A DNA stretch of 64,000 nucleotides. Source: CAWCUU01 sp963798855 (GTDB lineage: Bacteria > Gemmatimonadota > Gemmatimonadetes > Longimicrobiales > RSA9). Of this stretch, positions 8,296 to 15,644 are shown piece after piece (position 1 is the stretch's first letter; the number at the start of each line of letters is the position of its first letter). The stretch is taken from positions 310,001-374,000 of the forward strand of contig CAWCUU010000001.1 of NCBI GenBank assembly GCA_963798855.1, written 5' to 3'. The translations under genes were made by a program, and so were the position numbers. The notes below the pieces were generated by a model. The model worked only from the letters and a program-made list of their open reading frames with translations. It made no database searches and was not told the DNA's origin.

Positions 8296-8879
8296 AGTAC
8301 TGCTGCCCGGTGTGCCGAATGTCGATCCTCTGGGAGGAGGCCTGCTGCTGCCGGACCTATCGCGGCCGCACCTTCTATCTGTGCTGTGGAGGTTGCGCGG
8401 AGCTGTTCGCGCAGCAAAGCGCGCGCTTCGCCGTGGCAGCGGACGGCGACGGTGCCCGGCTGCCGCGGGTGGGTGTCCTGTCGCTGGACGAGTTCGAGGC
8501 GGAGATGTGCGCCGAATGGACGGCCCGGCTCGGGCCGGCCGTATGCTCGTCGAGAGCCCGCGTGATCGAGCGCTGCATCCTGAGCCTGATGCTGGGCGAC
8601 CGCGGGCGCAAGCATGAGGTGGAGCGGCTCCTGGCGGCCGAGCTCGTTCAGCTGCGCGACCCCGCCTGCGACGCAGACGCCGCACTGGGTGCGTTGCGTC
8701 GGTTGCCGCAGGCGATCGAGGCTGCGGGGCAAGCGGCCGGGCTCACGTCCGAGCGGGCGAGGTCGCTGCGCCACCTCGCGGAGGACCTCGTGGTCCAGGT
8801 CCGGGCATGGAGCGGCGAGACGGCAGCCCGATACGTGGATGAAGAGCCGCCTCGACGCAGAGCCTTCATCGCGTCGTGA
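8292..8879 (+). CDS. Cys-rich TRASH/YHS-like metal-binding protein
   Basis: 195 residues from the coupled ATG 8292. The N-terminal 45 residues carry many cysteines: MKYCCPVCRMSILWEEACCC and TFYLCCGGCAELFAQQ, the CPVCxM...YxxCCxxCxxxF pattern of TRASH/YHS metal-binding domains. The remaining 150 residues are helical, with two further cysteines (VCSSRARVIERCILSL) and no recognised family. Being the fourth gene of the rnfE operon, it may sense or carry metal for the module. Function is inferred only from the Cys pattern. Confidence 0.7.
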   Translation: MKYCCPVCRMSILWEEACCCRTYRGRTFYLCCGGCAELFAQQSARFAVAADGDGARLPRVGVLSLDEFEAEMCAEWTARLGPAVCSSRARVIERCILSLMLGDRGRKHEVERLLAAELVQLRDPACDADAALGALRRLPQAIEAAGQAAGLTSERARSLRHLAEDLVVQVRAWSGETAARYVDEEPPRRRAFIAS

Positions 8880-8886
8880 ATTCCGC

Positions 8887-8930
8887 TTCACGCGCGTTTC
8901 ACCCGGCCTTCACGGGGCTCGTGCTATCGA
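8887..8930 (+). promoter_or_regulatory. metal-regulon promoter box 4
   Basis: Three perfect TTCAC repeats at 8887, 8898 and 8909, followed by -10 TATCGA (8925-8930). This is the best match to the common pattern. Predicted transcription start is near 8937. Confidence 0.9.
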
Positions 8931-8966
8931 TCGGACGTGCACGTCCGCTCCACGGGAGGCCAAACC

Positions 8967-9557
8967 ATGCGCATGTCTGCTTCGATCTCTCGCGAGACCC
9001 ACGCGACCGCGCGGCGCGCGGGATTCGTCTGGGCCGCGGCCGCGGCCCTCGGGCTGTTGAGCGTCTATGTCCTCGTGTTGGGCCTGGCGAACTCGCTCCA
9101 GCACGTCGTCGACGAGTTCCTGCGGCTGTGGCCGTGGATGAGCGCGCTCACGGTCGGCTTTGCGACGCAGGTCGGGCTCTTCGGCTATGCGAGAGCCGCC
9201 ATGCGGGGCGGCCGGGCCGCGGGCTCCGGCGCGGTGGCCGCGACCGGTGGGACGAGTACGCTATCCATGGTCGCCTGCTGCGCGCACCACCTCACCGACG
9301 TGCTGCCGCTCATGGGGCTCGCCGGCGCGGCCTTCTTCCTCGCCGCCTATCAGCAGCTCTTCCTGCTGCTCGGCGTGCTGTCGAACCTGGTGGGCCTGGT
9401 CTACGTCATGGGCGTCATCCGGCGGCACCGCTTGTACCCGCCGCCGCCTTCGCTGCTGTCGTTGGGCGTGCGCTGGCCGGTGGACCGCGCGCTGCCGTAC
9501 GTGCTTGCCGGCTCGGTCCTCGTCTTCGCCGTAGCCACGGTCCTCGCCGTGGTCTGA
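8967..9557 (+). CDS. multi-pass membrane protein with CCAHH motif
   Basis: About 196 residues from ATG 8967 (GGGAGG at the right distance; the GTG at 8937 coincides with the predicted transcription start). Five or six membrane helices are visible. The striking segment is TGGTSTLSMVACCAHHLTDV, in which adjacent Cys-Cys and His-His pairs fall in a membrane helix, followed by LPLMGLAGAAFFLAAYQ. Paired thiols and imidazoles inside a membrane are typical of metal-handling proteins. No named family is recognised. It is a single-gene unit under the metal box. Confidence 0.7.
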   Translation: MRMSASISRETHATARRAGFVWAAAAALGLLSVYVLVLGLANSLQHVVDEFLRLWPWMSALTVGFATQVGLFGYARAAMRGGRAAGSGAVAATGGTSTLSMVACCAHHLTDVLPLMGLAGAAFFLAAYQQLFLLLGVLSNLVGLVYVMGVIRRHRLYPPPPSLLSLGVRWPVDRALPYVLAGSVLVFAVATVLAVV

Positions 9558-9639
9558 TCGGAACGCGTGCAGGAGCAGCAGCCCGAGGAGCGCCATCGCA
9601 CCGCCCGTGCAAGGTTGGCGAAACGCCGGTGAAGGCTGC

Positions 9640-9683
9640 TTCACCCGGATTTCACGTTCACCTCATCCGCATCGGGTTAGTGT
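9640..9683 (+). promoter_or_regulatory. metal-regulon promoter box 5 (copA operon)
   Basis: TTCAC (9640), TTCAC (9651) and CTCAT (9662) at 11-bp steps, then -10 TAGTGT (9678-9683). It serves the unit 9764-13696, which includes the copper ATPase. Confidence 0.87.
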
Positions 9684-9763
9684 GGGGACGCCAACGCTGG
9701 CGACGAGGCTCGGTCCTGTGACGCCGGTCGCGAGCCACCACGACTCCGGACCCGGAGGTTTCG

Positions 9764-10201
9764 ATGAAAGCGATACGATCTCCAATCCTGCGGTCGGCCG
9801 CGCTGGCCGTCGCGCTGGCCGCGCTGGGCGCCGGCGGCGTCACGGCGCAGGCGAGCTCCACCGGGGAGACGGCGGCCGACTACGCCGCGCAGACCAGTGC
9901 GGGCCGCGTTTCCCTCGAGGTACTGCCTCGCTGGGAGAGCGGCCGGCTGGTATTCACGCTACAGGCGAATACGCACTCCGTCGACCTGAGCGGAGTGGAC
10001 CTGCGCGCGGCAATGCGGCTGCGCTTGGGCGACCGCGTCCTGGAGCCGGTCCAGGCAGGATCCATGCAGGGACATCACGCCCGTGCGGAGGTCGCGTTCG
10101 CACTGGACGCGCCGCCACAGGCGTTCCGCCTCGAGATCCGCGGCGTTCCGGACGTGCCGGTGCGCACGCTTGCGTGGCCCGCGGAGCGATCGTCACGCTG
10201 A
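9764..10201 (+). CDS. secreted protein of unknown function
   Basis: 145 residues with a cleavable signal peptide (LRSAALAVALAALGAGGVTAQA). The mature part resembles a single beta-sandwich: VSLEVLPRWESGRLVFTLQ, then AMRLRLGDRVLEPVQAGS and a HH-containing turn (MQGHHARAEVAF). It has no cysteines. It is first in the unit that leads to YHS, CopA and cytochrome genes, so a periplasmic role in copper handling is likely but inferred from position only. The start follows CGGAGG. No known family is recognised. Confidence 0.65.
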   Translation: MKAIRSPILRSAALAVALAALGAGGVTAQASSTGETAADYAAQTSAGRVSLEVLPRWESGRLVFTLQANTHSVDLSGVDLRAAMRLRLGDRVLEPVQAGSMQGHHARAEVAFALDAPPQAFRLEIRGVPDVPVRTLAWPAERSSR

Positions 10202-10288
10202 ACGGGAGGAACTGCCGGCGGCCGATAGCGTCGCCGGGGCCCGACTGCCACGGGCCCGGTCTACCATCCCAGCGAAAGGAGCAGAGTC

Positions 10289-10438
10289 ATGGCCATGGTG
10301 AAGGATCCCGTCTGCGGCATGCAGATCGACAGCGAGTCGGCCGCGGGGAAGTCGGAGTACCAGGGGAAGACCTACTATTTCTGCGGGACGGGCTGCAAGA
10401 AGGCATTCGACGAGAACCCGGCGAAGTACGCGGACTGA
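10289..10438 (+). CDS. small YHS-domain protein
   Basis: 49 residues, a complete YHS domain and nothing else: VKDPVCGMQIDSES near the start and YYFCGTGCKKAFDENPAKY near the end. YHS domains bind Cu(I) or other soft metals through their Cys pairs and often precede copper ATPases. AAAGGAG precedes the ATG. It lies 145 bases before copA, which has a similar domain at its own N-terminus. It could be a soluble copper carrier for the pump. Confidence 0.88.
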   Translation: MAMVKDPVCGMQIDSESAAGKSEYQGKTYYFCGTGCKKAFDENPAKYAD

Positions 10439-10447
10439 GGTCCGCCG

Positions 10448-10486
10448 CCGCCCGGCGCCGACCGCCACGCGGAGGCGCCCGGGCGG
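10448..10486. other. GC-rich hairpin between the YHS gene and copA
   Basis: CCGCCCGGCGCC (10448-10459) can pair with GGCGCCCGGGCGG (10474-10486) with one bulge. No U-tract follows, so it is more likely an mRNA-stability or differential-expression element than a terminator. No metal box precedes copA itself. Confidence 0.4.
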
Positions 10487-10583
10487 GCTCGGGTGTGGGC
10501 GGGTACACGCAGCGGCCGACCCCCGCGCCACACAGGTGCGCGAATCTGTTCACGGTCGAAGCGAGTGAAGGAGGGGGGCCAGG

Positions 10584-13088
10584 ATGGCCGACGCATCACA
10601 CGGCGCGCACGAGAACACGGAGACGGCGGAGCCGTCGGCCGGTACGACCATCGACCCGGTGTGCGGTATGAGTGTGGACGCCGCGGGACCGCTCCGCCTC
10701 GAGCACGGCGGCACGACCTACGTGTTCTGCAGCGAGCACTGCCTCGAGAAGTTTCGGGAAGACCCGGAGCGCTACGTCGGTTCCAGCGTCGACGAATCGC
10801 GTGCCCGCCTCCGGACGCCTGACGGCTCCACGCCCGCCAGCGCCGCGGCCGCGCCCGCCGGCGCCGTCTACACCTGCCCGATGGACCCGGAGGTGCGGCG
10901 ATCCGAGCCGGGCCCGTGCCCGAAGTGCGGGATGGCCCTGGAGCCCGAAACGATCCAGCCGCCCGCCACGCGCACCGAGTACGTCTGCCCGATGCACCCG
11001 GAGATCGTGCGCGACGAGCCGGGCTCCTGCCCCATCTGCGGCATGGCGCTGGAGCCTCGGACCGTGACGCTCGAGGAGGAGAAGAACCCCGAGCTGGTGG
11101 ACATGAGTCGCCGGTTCTGGGTCAGCCTCGTCCTCACTGTGCCGCTTCTCGTCATTGCGATGGGGCGCGAGCTGCCGGGCGGCCCGCTGCAGCAGATCGC
11201 GACGCCGCGCACGTGGTCGTGGCTCGAGCTGATCCTGGCGACGCCGGTCGTGCTCTGGGGCGCCTGGCCCTTCTTCGTGCGCGGCTGGCGCTCGGTCGTG
11301 ACGTGGAACCTCAACATGTTCACGCTCATCGGCCTGGGCGTCGGCGTCGCGTACGGCTACAGCTTGGTCGCGTTCTTCCTGCCCGGGATCTTTCCCGCCT
11401 CCTTCCGGGACGTGAACGGCGAGGTGGCCGTCTACTTCGAGGCGGCCGCGGTGATCACGACGCTGGTGCTGCTGGGGCAGGTACTGGAGCTGCGCGCGCG
11501 CAGCCGAACCGGCGCGGCGATCCGATCCCTGCTCGGCCTGGCTCCGAAGACGGCGCGCCGCGTCCGCGACGACGGCGCCGAGGAGGACGTGCCGCTCGAG
11601 CAGGTAAGCCCCGGTGACCGTCTGCGCGTGCGGCCCGGCGAGAAGGTGCCGGTGGACGGCACGGTCGTGGAGGGGCAGAGCTCGGTGGACGAGTCCATGA
11701 TCACGGGGGAGCCGATCCCCGTGGAGAAGACGCCGGGCGACCGCGTCGTCGGCGCCACCATCAACGGGACCGGGTCGCTCCTGATGAAGGCCGAGCGCGT
11801 CGGCTCCGAGACGCTGCTCGCGCAGATCGTGCGCATGGTGGCCGAGGCGCAGCGCAGCCGCGCGCCGATCCAGAAGCTGGCCGACCGCGTCGCGGGGTAC
11901 TTCGTACCCGCCGTGGTGGGGATCGCCGTACTCACGTTCATCGCCTGGGCCGTGTTCGGCCCCGAGCCGCGGATGGCGCACGCGCTGGTCAACGCCGTCG
12001 CAGTGCTGATCATCGCGTGCCCCTGCGCGCTCGGGCTCGCCACCCCTATGTCGATCATGGTGGCATCGGGCAAGGGCGCGACGGTGGGCGTGCTGTTCAA
12101 GAACGCGGAAGCGATCGAGACGCTTCGTGACGTCGATACCCTGGTCGTGGACAAGACGGGCACGCTCACGCTCGGGCGTCCGGAGTTGGTGACTGTCGAG
12201 GCGCTGGACAAGGTGGACGAATCGACGCTGCTGCGGCTGGCCGCCGGCCTCGAGCGCGGCAGCGAGCACCCGCTGGCCGCCGCCATCGTGGCGGGCGCGG
12301 AGAGGCGCGGCGCCTCGCCGGGCCACTCGGAGCGGTTCGAGTCGCTGACGGGCCGTGGAGTGAGGGGCGTGGTGGACGGCCGCGCCGTCGCGCTCGGCAA
12401 TCGGGCGCTCCTGGATGAGCTCGGGATCGAGCCGGGGCCGCTCGGCGAGCGCGCGGAATCCCTGCGATCCGAGGGGCAGACGGTCATGTTCGTGGCGGTG
12501 GACGGCGCGCCGGCAGGGCTGCTGGGAGTCGCGGATCCGGTGAAGGAGACGACGCCGGAAGCGATCCGCCGGCTGCACGGGGAAGGCATGCGCATCGCCA
12601 TGCTGACCGGCGACAGCCGCACCACCGCAGAGGCGGTTGCCCATACGCTCGGGATCGATGAGGTGTTCGCCGAGGTACTGCCGGGCGAGAAGGCCGACGT
12701 GGTGAAACGGTTGCAGGCGGACGGCCGCGTCGTGGCGATGGCCGGCGATGGGATCAACGACGCGCCCGCGCTGGCGCAGGCCCAGGTGGGCATCGCCATG
12801 GGCACCGGCACGGACGTGGCCATGGAGAGCGCCGGCGTGACGCTGGTGAAAGGCGACCTGCGCGGCATCGTGCGCGCGCGGCGGCTGTCGCGGGCCACCA
12901 TGTCCAACATCCGGCAGAACCTGTTCTTCGCGTTCGTTTACAACAGCCTGGGCGTGCCGATCGCCGCCGGCGTGCTCTACCCGGTTTTCGGGCTGCTGCT
13001 CAGCCCGATCATCGCGGCCGCCGCCATGAGCTTCAGCTCGGTGTCGGTCGTGACGAACGCGCTGCGGCTCCGGCGGGCGCGGATTTGA
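10584..13088 (+). CDS. copA: copper-translocating P1B-type ATPase with YHS and two HMBD domains
   Basis: 834 residues, start preceded by GGAGGGGGGCC. Domain order: YHS (about 20-66; IDPVCGMSVD, YVFCSEHCLEKF), two HMBD zinc-ribbon-like repeats (about 94-122 YTCPMDPE...CPKCGMALEP and about 132-160 YVCPMHPE...CPICGMALEP), then the pump. The pump shows TGEP in the actuator, the metal-gating IIACPCALGLATP (Cys479, Cys481), the phosphorylated DKTGTLT (Asp523), GSEHPLAAAIV in the nucleotide domain and GDGINDAPAL. CPC ATPases of this class export Cu(I) or Ag(I) from the cytoplasm. Instead of the usual HMA domains it has YHS and HMBD repeats. It overlaps the following gene region and shares box 5. Confidence 0.95.
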   Translation: MADASHGAHENTETAEPSAGTTIDPVCGMSVDAAGPLRLEHGGTTYVFCSEHCLEKFREDPERYVGSSVDESRARLRTPDGSTPASAAAAPAGAVYTCPMDPEVRRSEPGPCPKCGMALEPETIQPPATRTEYVCPMHPEIVRDEPGSCPICGMALEPRTVTLEEEKNPELVDMSRRFWVSLVLTVPLLVIAMGRELPGGPLQQIATPRTWSWLELILATPVVLWGAWPFFVRGWRSVVTWNLNMFTLIGLGVGVAYGYSLVAFFLPGIFPASFRDVNGEVAVYFEAAAVITTLVLLGQVLELRARSRTGAAIRSLLGLAPKTARRVRDDGAEEDVPLEQVSPGDRLRVRPGEKVPVDGTVVEGQSSVDESMITGEPIPVEKTPGDRVVGATINGTGSLLMKAERVGSETLLAQIVRMVAEAQRSRAPIQKLADRVAGYFVPAVVGIAVLTFIAWAVFGPEPRMAHALVNAVAVLIIACPCALGLATPMSIMVASGKGATVGVLFKNAEAIETLRDVDTLVVDKTGTLTLGRPELVTVEALDKVDESTLLRLAAGLERGSEHPLAAAIVAGAERRGASPGHSERFESLTGRGVRGVVDGRAVALGNRALLDELGIEPGPLGERAESLRSEGQTVMFVAVDGAPAGLLGVADPVKETTPEAIRRLHGEGMRIAMLTGDSRTTAEAVAHTLGIDEVFAEVLPGEKADVVKRLQADGRVVAMAGDGINDAPALAQAQVGIAMGTGTDVAMESAGVTLVKGDLRGIVRARRLSRATMSNIRQNLFFAFVYNSLGVPIAAGVLYPVFGLLLSPIIAAAAMSFSSVSVVTNALRLRRARI

Positions 13089-13102
13089 ATGGAGGTGTGG
13101 TG

Positions 13103-13696
13103 ATGGATCGCTATCGGATCGTGACCGTTGCCGGCATCGCGTTGCTGGTCGCGTTTCTGGGCTGTAGCGGAAGGGCGGGACAGGAGCCCGCACAGGACGG
13201 CGTAGCCGCGGCGCCTCAGGACACGGACAGCGTAAGCGGAGGCGTGATGGGCCGAGGTGGCGTGATGGGCCGAGGTGGCGTGATGGGTCGAGGCGGTATG
13301 ATGGGCCGGGGCGGTATGATGGGCCGGGGCGGCATGATGGGCGCGCCCGCCGACACGGCCGCGGCGCCGCGGCCGGGGGTGGCCACGGCGAGCGCTGCGG
13401 GTTGTCCCGACGTGTCGCAGAGCACGGTGGACGTGGGCCGCCAGATCTTCACGGGGGCCGGCAACTGCTTCGCCTGCCACGGGAGCGACGCCCACGGGAC
13501 CACCCTCGCGCCGAACCTCACGGACTCGAAGTGGCTGAACATTGACGGCTCCTATGCCGCCATCGTGCAGCTCGTGCGGCGGGGCGTGCCGCAGCCCAAG
13601 CAGGCGCCGGCGCCCATGCCACCGCTGGGCGGGGCGCAGCTGGATGCGTCGCAGATCTGCGAGGTGGCGTCCTACGTCTACTCGCTGAGTCACTGA
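13103..13696 (+). CDS. lipoprotein c-type cytochrome with Met-rich repeats
   Basis: About 197 residues from ATG 13103, chosen because GGAGGTG lies just upstream (ATG 13085 overlaps the copA stop). The lipobox is VAFLGCSG. A linker of six hexapeptides GVMGRG/GMMGRG (about residues 47-82) is followed by a class I cytochrome c domain with the haem motif CFACH, a distal Met in PMPPLGGAQL and a C-terminal helix ICEVASYVYSL. The Met-rich repeat is a plausible Cu(I)/Ag(I) site, as in CopA/PcoA- and CusF-like proteins. It would sit on the periplasmic face and may pass electrons during copper oxidation, which is inference. Confidence 0.85.
   Translation: MDRYRIVTVAGIALLVAFLGCSGRAGQEPAQDGVAAAPQDTDSVSGGVMGRGGVMGRGGVMGRGGMMGRGGMMGRGGMMGAPADTAAAPRPGVATASAAGCPDVSQSTVDVGRQIFTGAGNCFACHGSDAHGTTLAPNLTDSKWLNIDGSYAAIVQLVRRGVPQPKQAPAPMPPLGGAQLDASQICEVASYVYSLSH
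13241..13348 (+). repeat. in-frame 18-bp tandem repeat, six copies
   Basis: Six units of 18 bp resembling GGCGTGATGGGCCGAGGT encode G(V/M)MGRG six times in the cytochrome gene. The first three units encode Val and the last three Met at the second position, so the array seems to have expanded as two sub-blocks. Confidence 0.85.
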
Positions 13697-13786
13697 AGTG
13701 TTTGGAGGCTTCGCGACGCCTCGGCAGTGCGCGCCCCGACCGAAGCCGTGGCCGACGGTTGTCTGCCGCAGACGCATGAAGGATGC

Positions 13787-13830
13787 TTCACACGGATTTC
13801 ACCATCCCTTCATGCGACGCCGCACAGCTT
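13787..13830 (+). promoter_or_regulatory. metal-regulon promoter box 6 (DUF411 gene)
   Basis: TTCAC (13787), TTCAC (13798) and TTCAT (13809), 11 bp apart, with -10 CAGCTT (13825-13830). Confidence 0.85.
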
Positions 13831-13873
13831 CTTTGTCAGAAGTTGAGCCGTGGACCGGAGGATTGAGGTGACA

Positions 13874-14332
13874 ATGTCGAGGAAGATCGCGATCGGGACC
13901 GTCACCGTTCTGGCAATCGCCGGAATCGCGTGGATCCGTGGCAGCGCACCTGCCACGGCGGAGCCCGTCGTGGAGGTGTGGCGCAGTCCCTCGTGTAGCT
14001 GCTGCGGCGCCTGGGTCCAGCACATGGAGCGGGCGGGCTTCACCGTGAGCGTGCACGATACCGAAGACCTGGTCTCGATAATGGATCGCAACGAAGTGCC
14101 GCAGTCCCTCGGCTCGTGCCACACCGCCACCGTGGGCGGCTACGTGATCGAGGGCCACGTGCCGGCGGACCTGATCGAGAAGCTGCTGCGCGAGAGGCCC
14201 GCGGGCGTGAAGGGGTTGGCCGTCCCCGGCATGGTGAGCGGCTCGCCGGGCATGGAAGGCGGTCCGGCGCAGCACTACCGGGTGGTGGCGTTCCACACCG
14301 ACGGCACGACATCGGTCTACGCCGAGCGGTAG
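13874..14332 (+). CDS. DUF411 metal-binding protein
   Basis: 152 residues from ATG 13874 (GAGGATTGAGG upstream). One N-terminal membrane anchor or signal (IAIGTVTVLAIAGIAWI) precedes a DUF411 domain: VEVWRSPSCSCCGAWVQHM holds the CxCC metal site, then VPQSLGSCHTATVGGYVIEGHVP and IKKL-like LIEKLLRE. DUF411 proteins are repeatedly found in copper and silver resistance clusters and are regarded as periplasmic metal binders. It has its own box, so it is a separate unit of the same regulon. Confidence 0.92.
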   Translation: MSRKIAIGTVTVLAIAGIAWIRGSAPATAEPVVEVWRSPSCSCCGAWVQHMERAGFTVSVHDTEDLVSIMDRNEVPQSLGSCHTATVGGYVIEGHVPADLIEKLLRERPAGVKGLAVPGMVSGSPGMEGGPAQHYRVVAFHTDGTTSVYAER

Positions 14333-14345
14333 AAGGGCTGCGAGG

Positions 14346-14822
14346 TCACTCGCCGCGCGACGTATCCGCCTCTCGCCCCCGCGTCTCGATGAGGAACTGC
14401 GTGATCAGCTGCTGGTCCTCCGGGCGCAAGGGCAGGAGCCCGGACTTCCTCATGTTGCCCTTCATCTTCTCGAGCACCGCCGGCCACTCGGCAATCGTAT
14501 GCATCGTCGGGTCCGGCGCCTCGTGGCACGCGCCGCAGCGGTGCAGGAAACGGTGATAGCCGAGTGAGTCGGTCACGCCGACGGCGGGCTCGCGAAAGGG
14601 GATCAGGTCCGGCACGGGGTACGTGCTGATGCCGGCGAGGCCCGCACCGGGCGCCATGGTGGCATTGGCGCGCGACAGCTCCCGCAGCGTCGCGGCGCGT
14701 TCGTCGTAGCTCTCCCAGTCCTCGCCCCTGCGACCGCCACAGGCGGCGATGCCCAGCACCAGGAGCGCGGCCCCTGCGCCCGCCCATGCGGGCGAGCGGG
14801 GGGCCTTGCGTCGCTCGCTCAC
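14346..14822 (-). CDS. c-type cytochrome lipoprotein
   Basis: 158 residues from GTG 14822, which overlaps the upstream stop (GTGA). The signal ends at a lipobox: GAALLVLGIAACGG. The mature domain has one haem site, HRCGACHEAPDP, preceded by LGYHRFLHRCG and followed by TIAEWPAVLEKMKGNMRK, with a Met available as sixth ligand. It resembles small diheme-like sulfite- or metal-related cytochromes without a closer match. It is translated together with the PCYCGC protein from box 7. Confidence 0.82.
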   Translation of the reverse strand: MSERRKAPRSPAWAGAGAALLVLGIAACGGRRGEDWESYDERAATLRELSRANATMAPGAGLAGISTYPVPDLIPFREPAVGVTDSLGYHRFLHRCGACHEAPDPTMHTIAEWPAVLEKMKGNMRKSGLLPLRPEDQQLITQFLIETRGREADTSRGE

Positions 14823-15277
14823 ATCTCGTACAGCCCGTCGATGGCCGTGCGGATCTGGTCCAGCGACCGTCCCTGCGTGGACATCGTGTAGGCGAGCTGG
14901 GCCTCGGAGAGGCACACGTCGCAGCCGGCTGCGTGGTCGCTCTTGTAGCAGTCGAGCAGCGAATAATGGCCCGAGTGCTTCTCGCATTCGCAGTAGCAGT
15001 AGATGCCATCGAGCACGGCTGGGATCATCGCGGCTTCGCGGTACACCCCCGCGACGCGTGGATACCCCGCGTAACTGGACGCCGGCATGATGTGGTCGGC
15101 CTGCGCGGTGGCCGCATTTTTTCGCGGCGTCGGATGTCCGCTCGCGCTGCGCGGTGTCACCAGCGCCACCAGTCCGATGAGCGCAGCGGCCGCGATGGCC
15201 CACGGTAGCAGGAAGAAGCGCCTGCGCCGGCCGCGGCCGCGTCGCCGATTTCCGCCGCGATTCCGCTGTTTCGCCAC
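14819..15277 (-). CDS. PCYCGC-motif membrane-anchored protein
   Basis: 152 residues from GTG 15277; any longer start would lie upstream of the predicted transcription start near 15330. The N-terminus is unusually basic (RNRGGNRRRGRGRRRR) and precedes one membrane helix (LPWAIAAAALIGLVALV). The exported part contains GIYCYCECEKHSGHYSLLDC then SDHAAGCDVCLSEA, the conserved cysteine set of the PCYCGC family (PF13798). Those proteins occur in copper and mercury loci and probably bind metal. It heads a two-gene unit with the cytochrome. Confidence 0.88.
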   Translation of the reverse strand: MAKQRNRGGNRRRGRGRRRRFFLLPWAIAAAALIGLVALVTPRSASGHPTPRKNAATAQADHIMPASSYAGYPRVAGVYREAAMIPAVLDGIYCYCECEKHSGHYSLLDCYKSDHAAGCDVCLSEAQLAYTMSTQGRSLDQIRTAIDGLYEM

Positions 15278-15336
15278 TGGATCCGTTCCCTTCGTCTGTG
15301 GGCGTTCAATTCGATGTCCAGCGTGGTCACTCTCGA

Positions 15337-15380
15337 AGGGTAGCGTCGCGGCGATGAAGCGGGCGTGAAACGAGCATGAA
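15337..15380 (-). promoter_or_regulatory. metal-regulon promoter box 7 (PCYCGC operon)
   Basis: On the minus strand: TTCAT (15380-15376), TTCAC (15369-15365) and TTCAT (15358-15354), with -10 TACCCT (15342-15337). It lies between the DUF4396/YHS unit and the PCYCGC gene and fixes the start of the latter. Confidence 0.88.
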
Positions 15381-15410
15381 GGCCACTTCATCATCGCTTA
15401 GCCCGGCCGC

Positions 15411-15644
15411 TCATGCGGGCGGCTTCGGAGGTGCGGCGGCGACGTAGTGAACCGGCTGGCGCACGAACTCGCGGCGGCACTCCCCGGAGCAGAAGCGATA
15501 CGTCTGGAGCGGCATGCCCCCGGGCCTGCCGGCGACGACGGAAGTACCCTTCCACGTTCCGGTGGGCGCAGGGCGACCGGCACCCGGTACGTCGCCGCCG
15601 GCCGGATCCCGGACTGCTGCAGTCGGGTCATGCGTGCGGCCCAA
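15411..15644 (-). CDS. degenerate YHS-like protein
   Basis: The frame ending at 15411 encodes about 77 residues whose C-terminus, TYRFCSGECRREFVRQPVHYV, is a good second half of a YHS domain. The first half (DPAGGDVPG) lacks the usual Cys-Gly-Met of DPVCGM. The only coupled start in this frame is TTG 15644. The ATG that overlaps the DUF4396 stop (15631) belongs to another frame, which has no YHS content. Either the gene uses TTG or a base is wrong near its start. It is the last gene of the M50-UbiB-DUF4396 unit. Confidence 0.45.
   Translation of the reverse strand: MGRTHDPTAAVRDPAGGDVPGAGRPAPTGTWKGTSVVAGRPGGMPLQTYRFCSGECRREFVRQPVHYVAAAPPKPPA

Noticed and set aside
10549..10573. TTCAC followed by GTGAA ahead of copA, considered as a twelfth metal box.
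   Set aside because: There is only one repeat in each orientation, the 11-bp spacing is absent and no -10 is at the standard distance.
10596..13193. An 865-codon open frame on the minus strand.
   Set aside because: Shadow of copA; it is composed mainly of Arg, His and Ala with no fold.
13241..13348. Regular short repeats considered as a CRISPR array.
   Set aside because: Units are contiguous, 18 bp long and in frame; there are no spacers. The same holds for 63758-63820. No cas genes are present.
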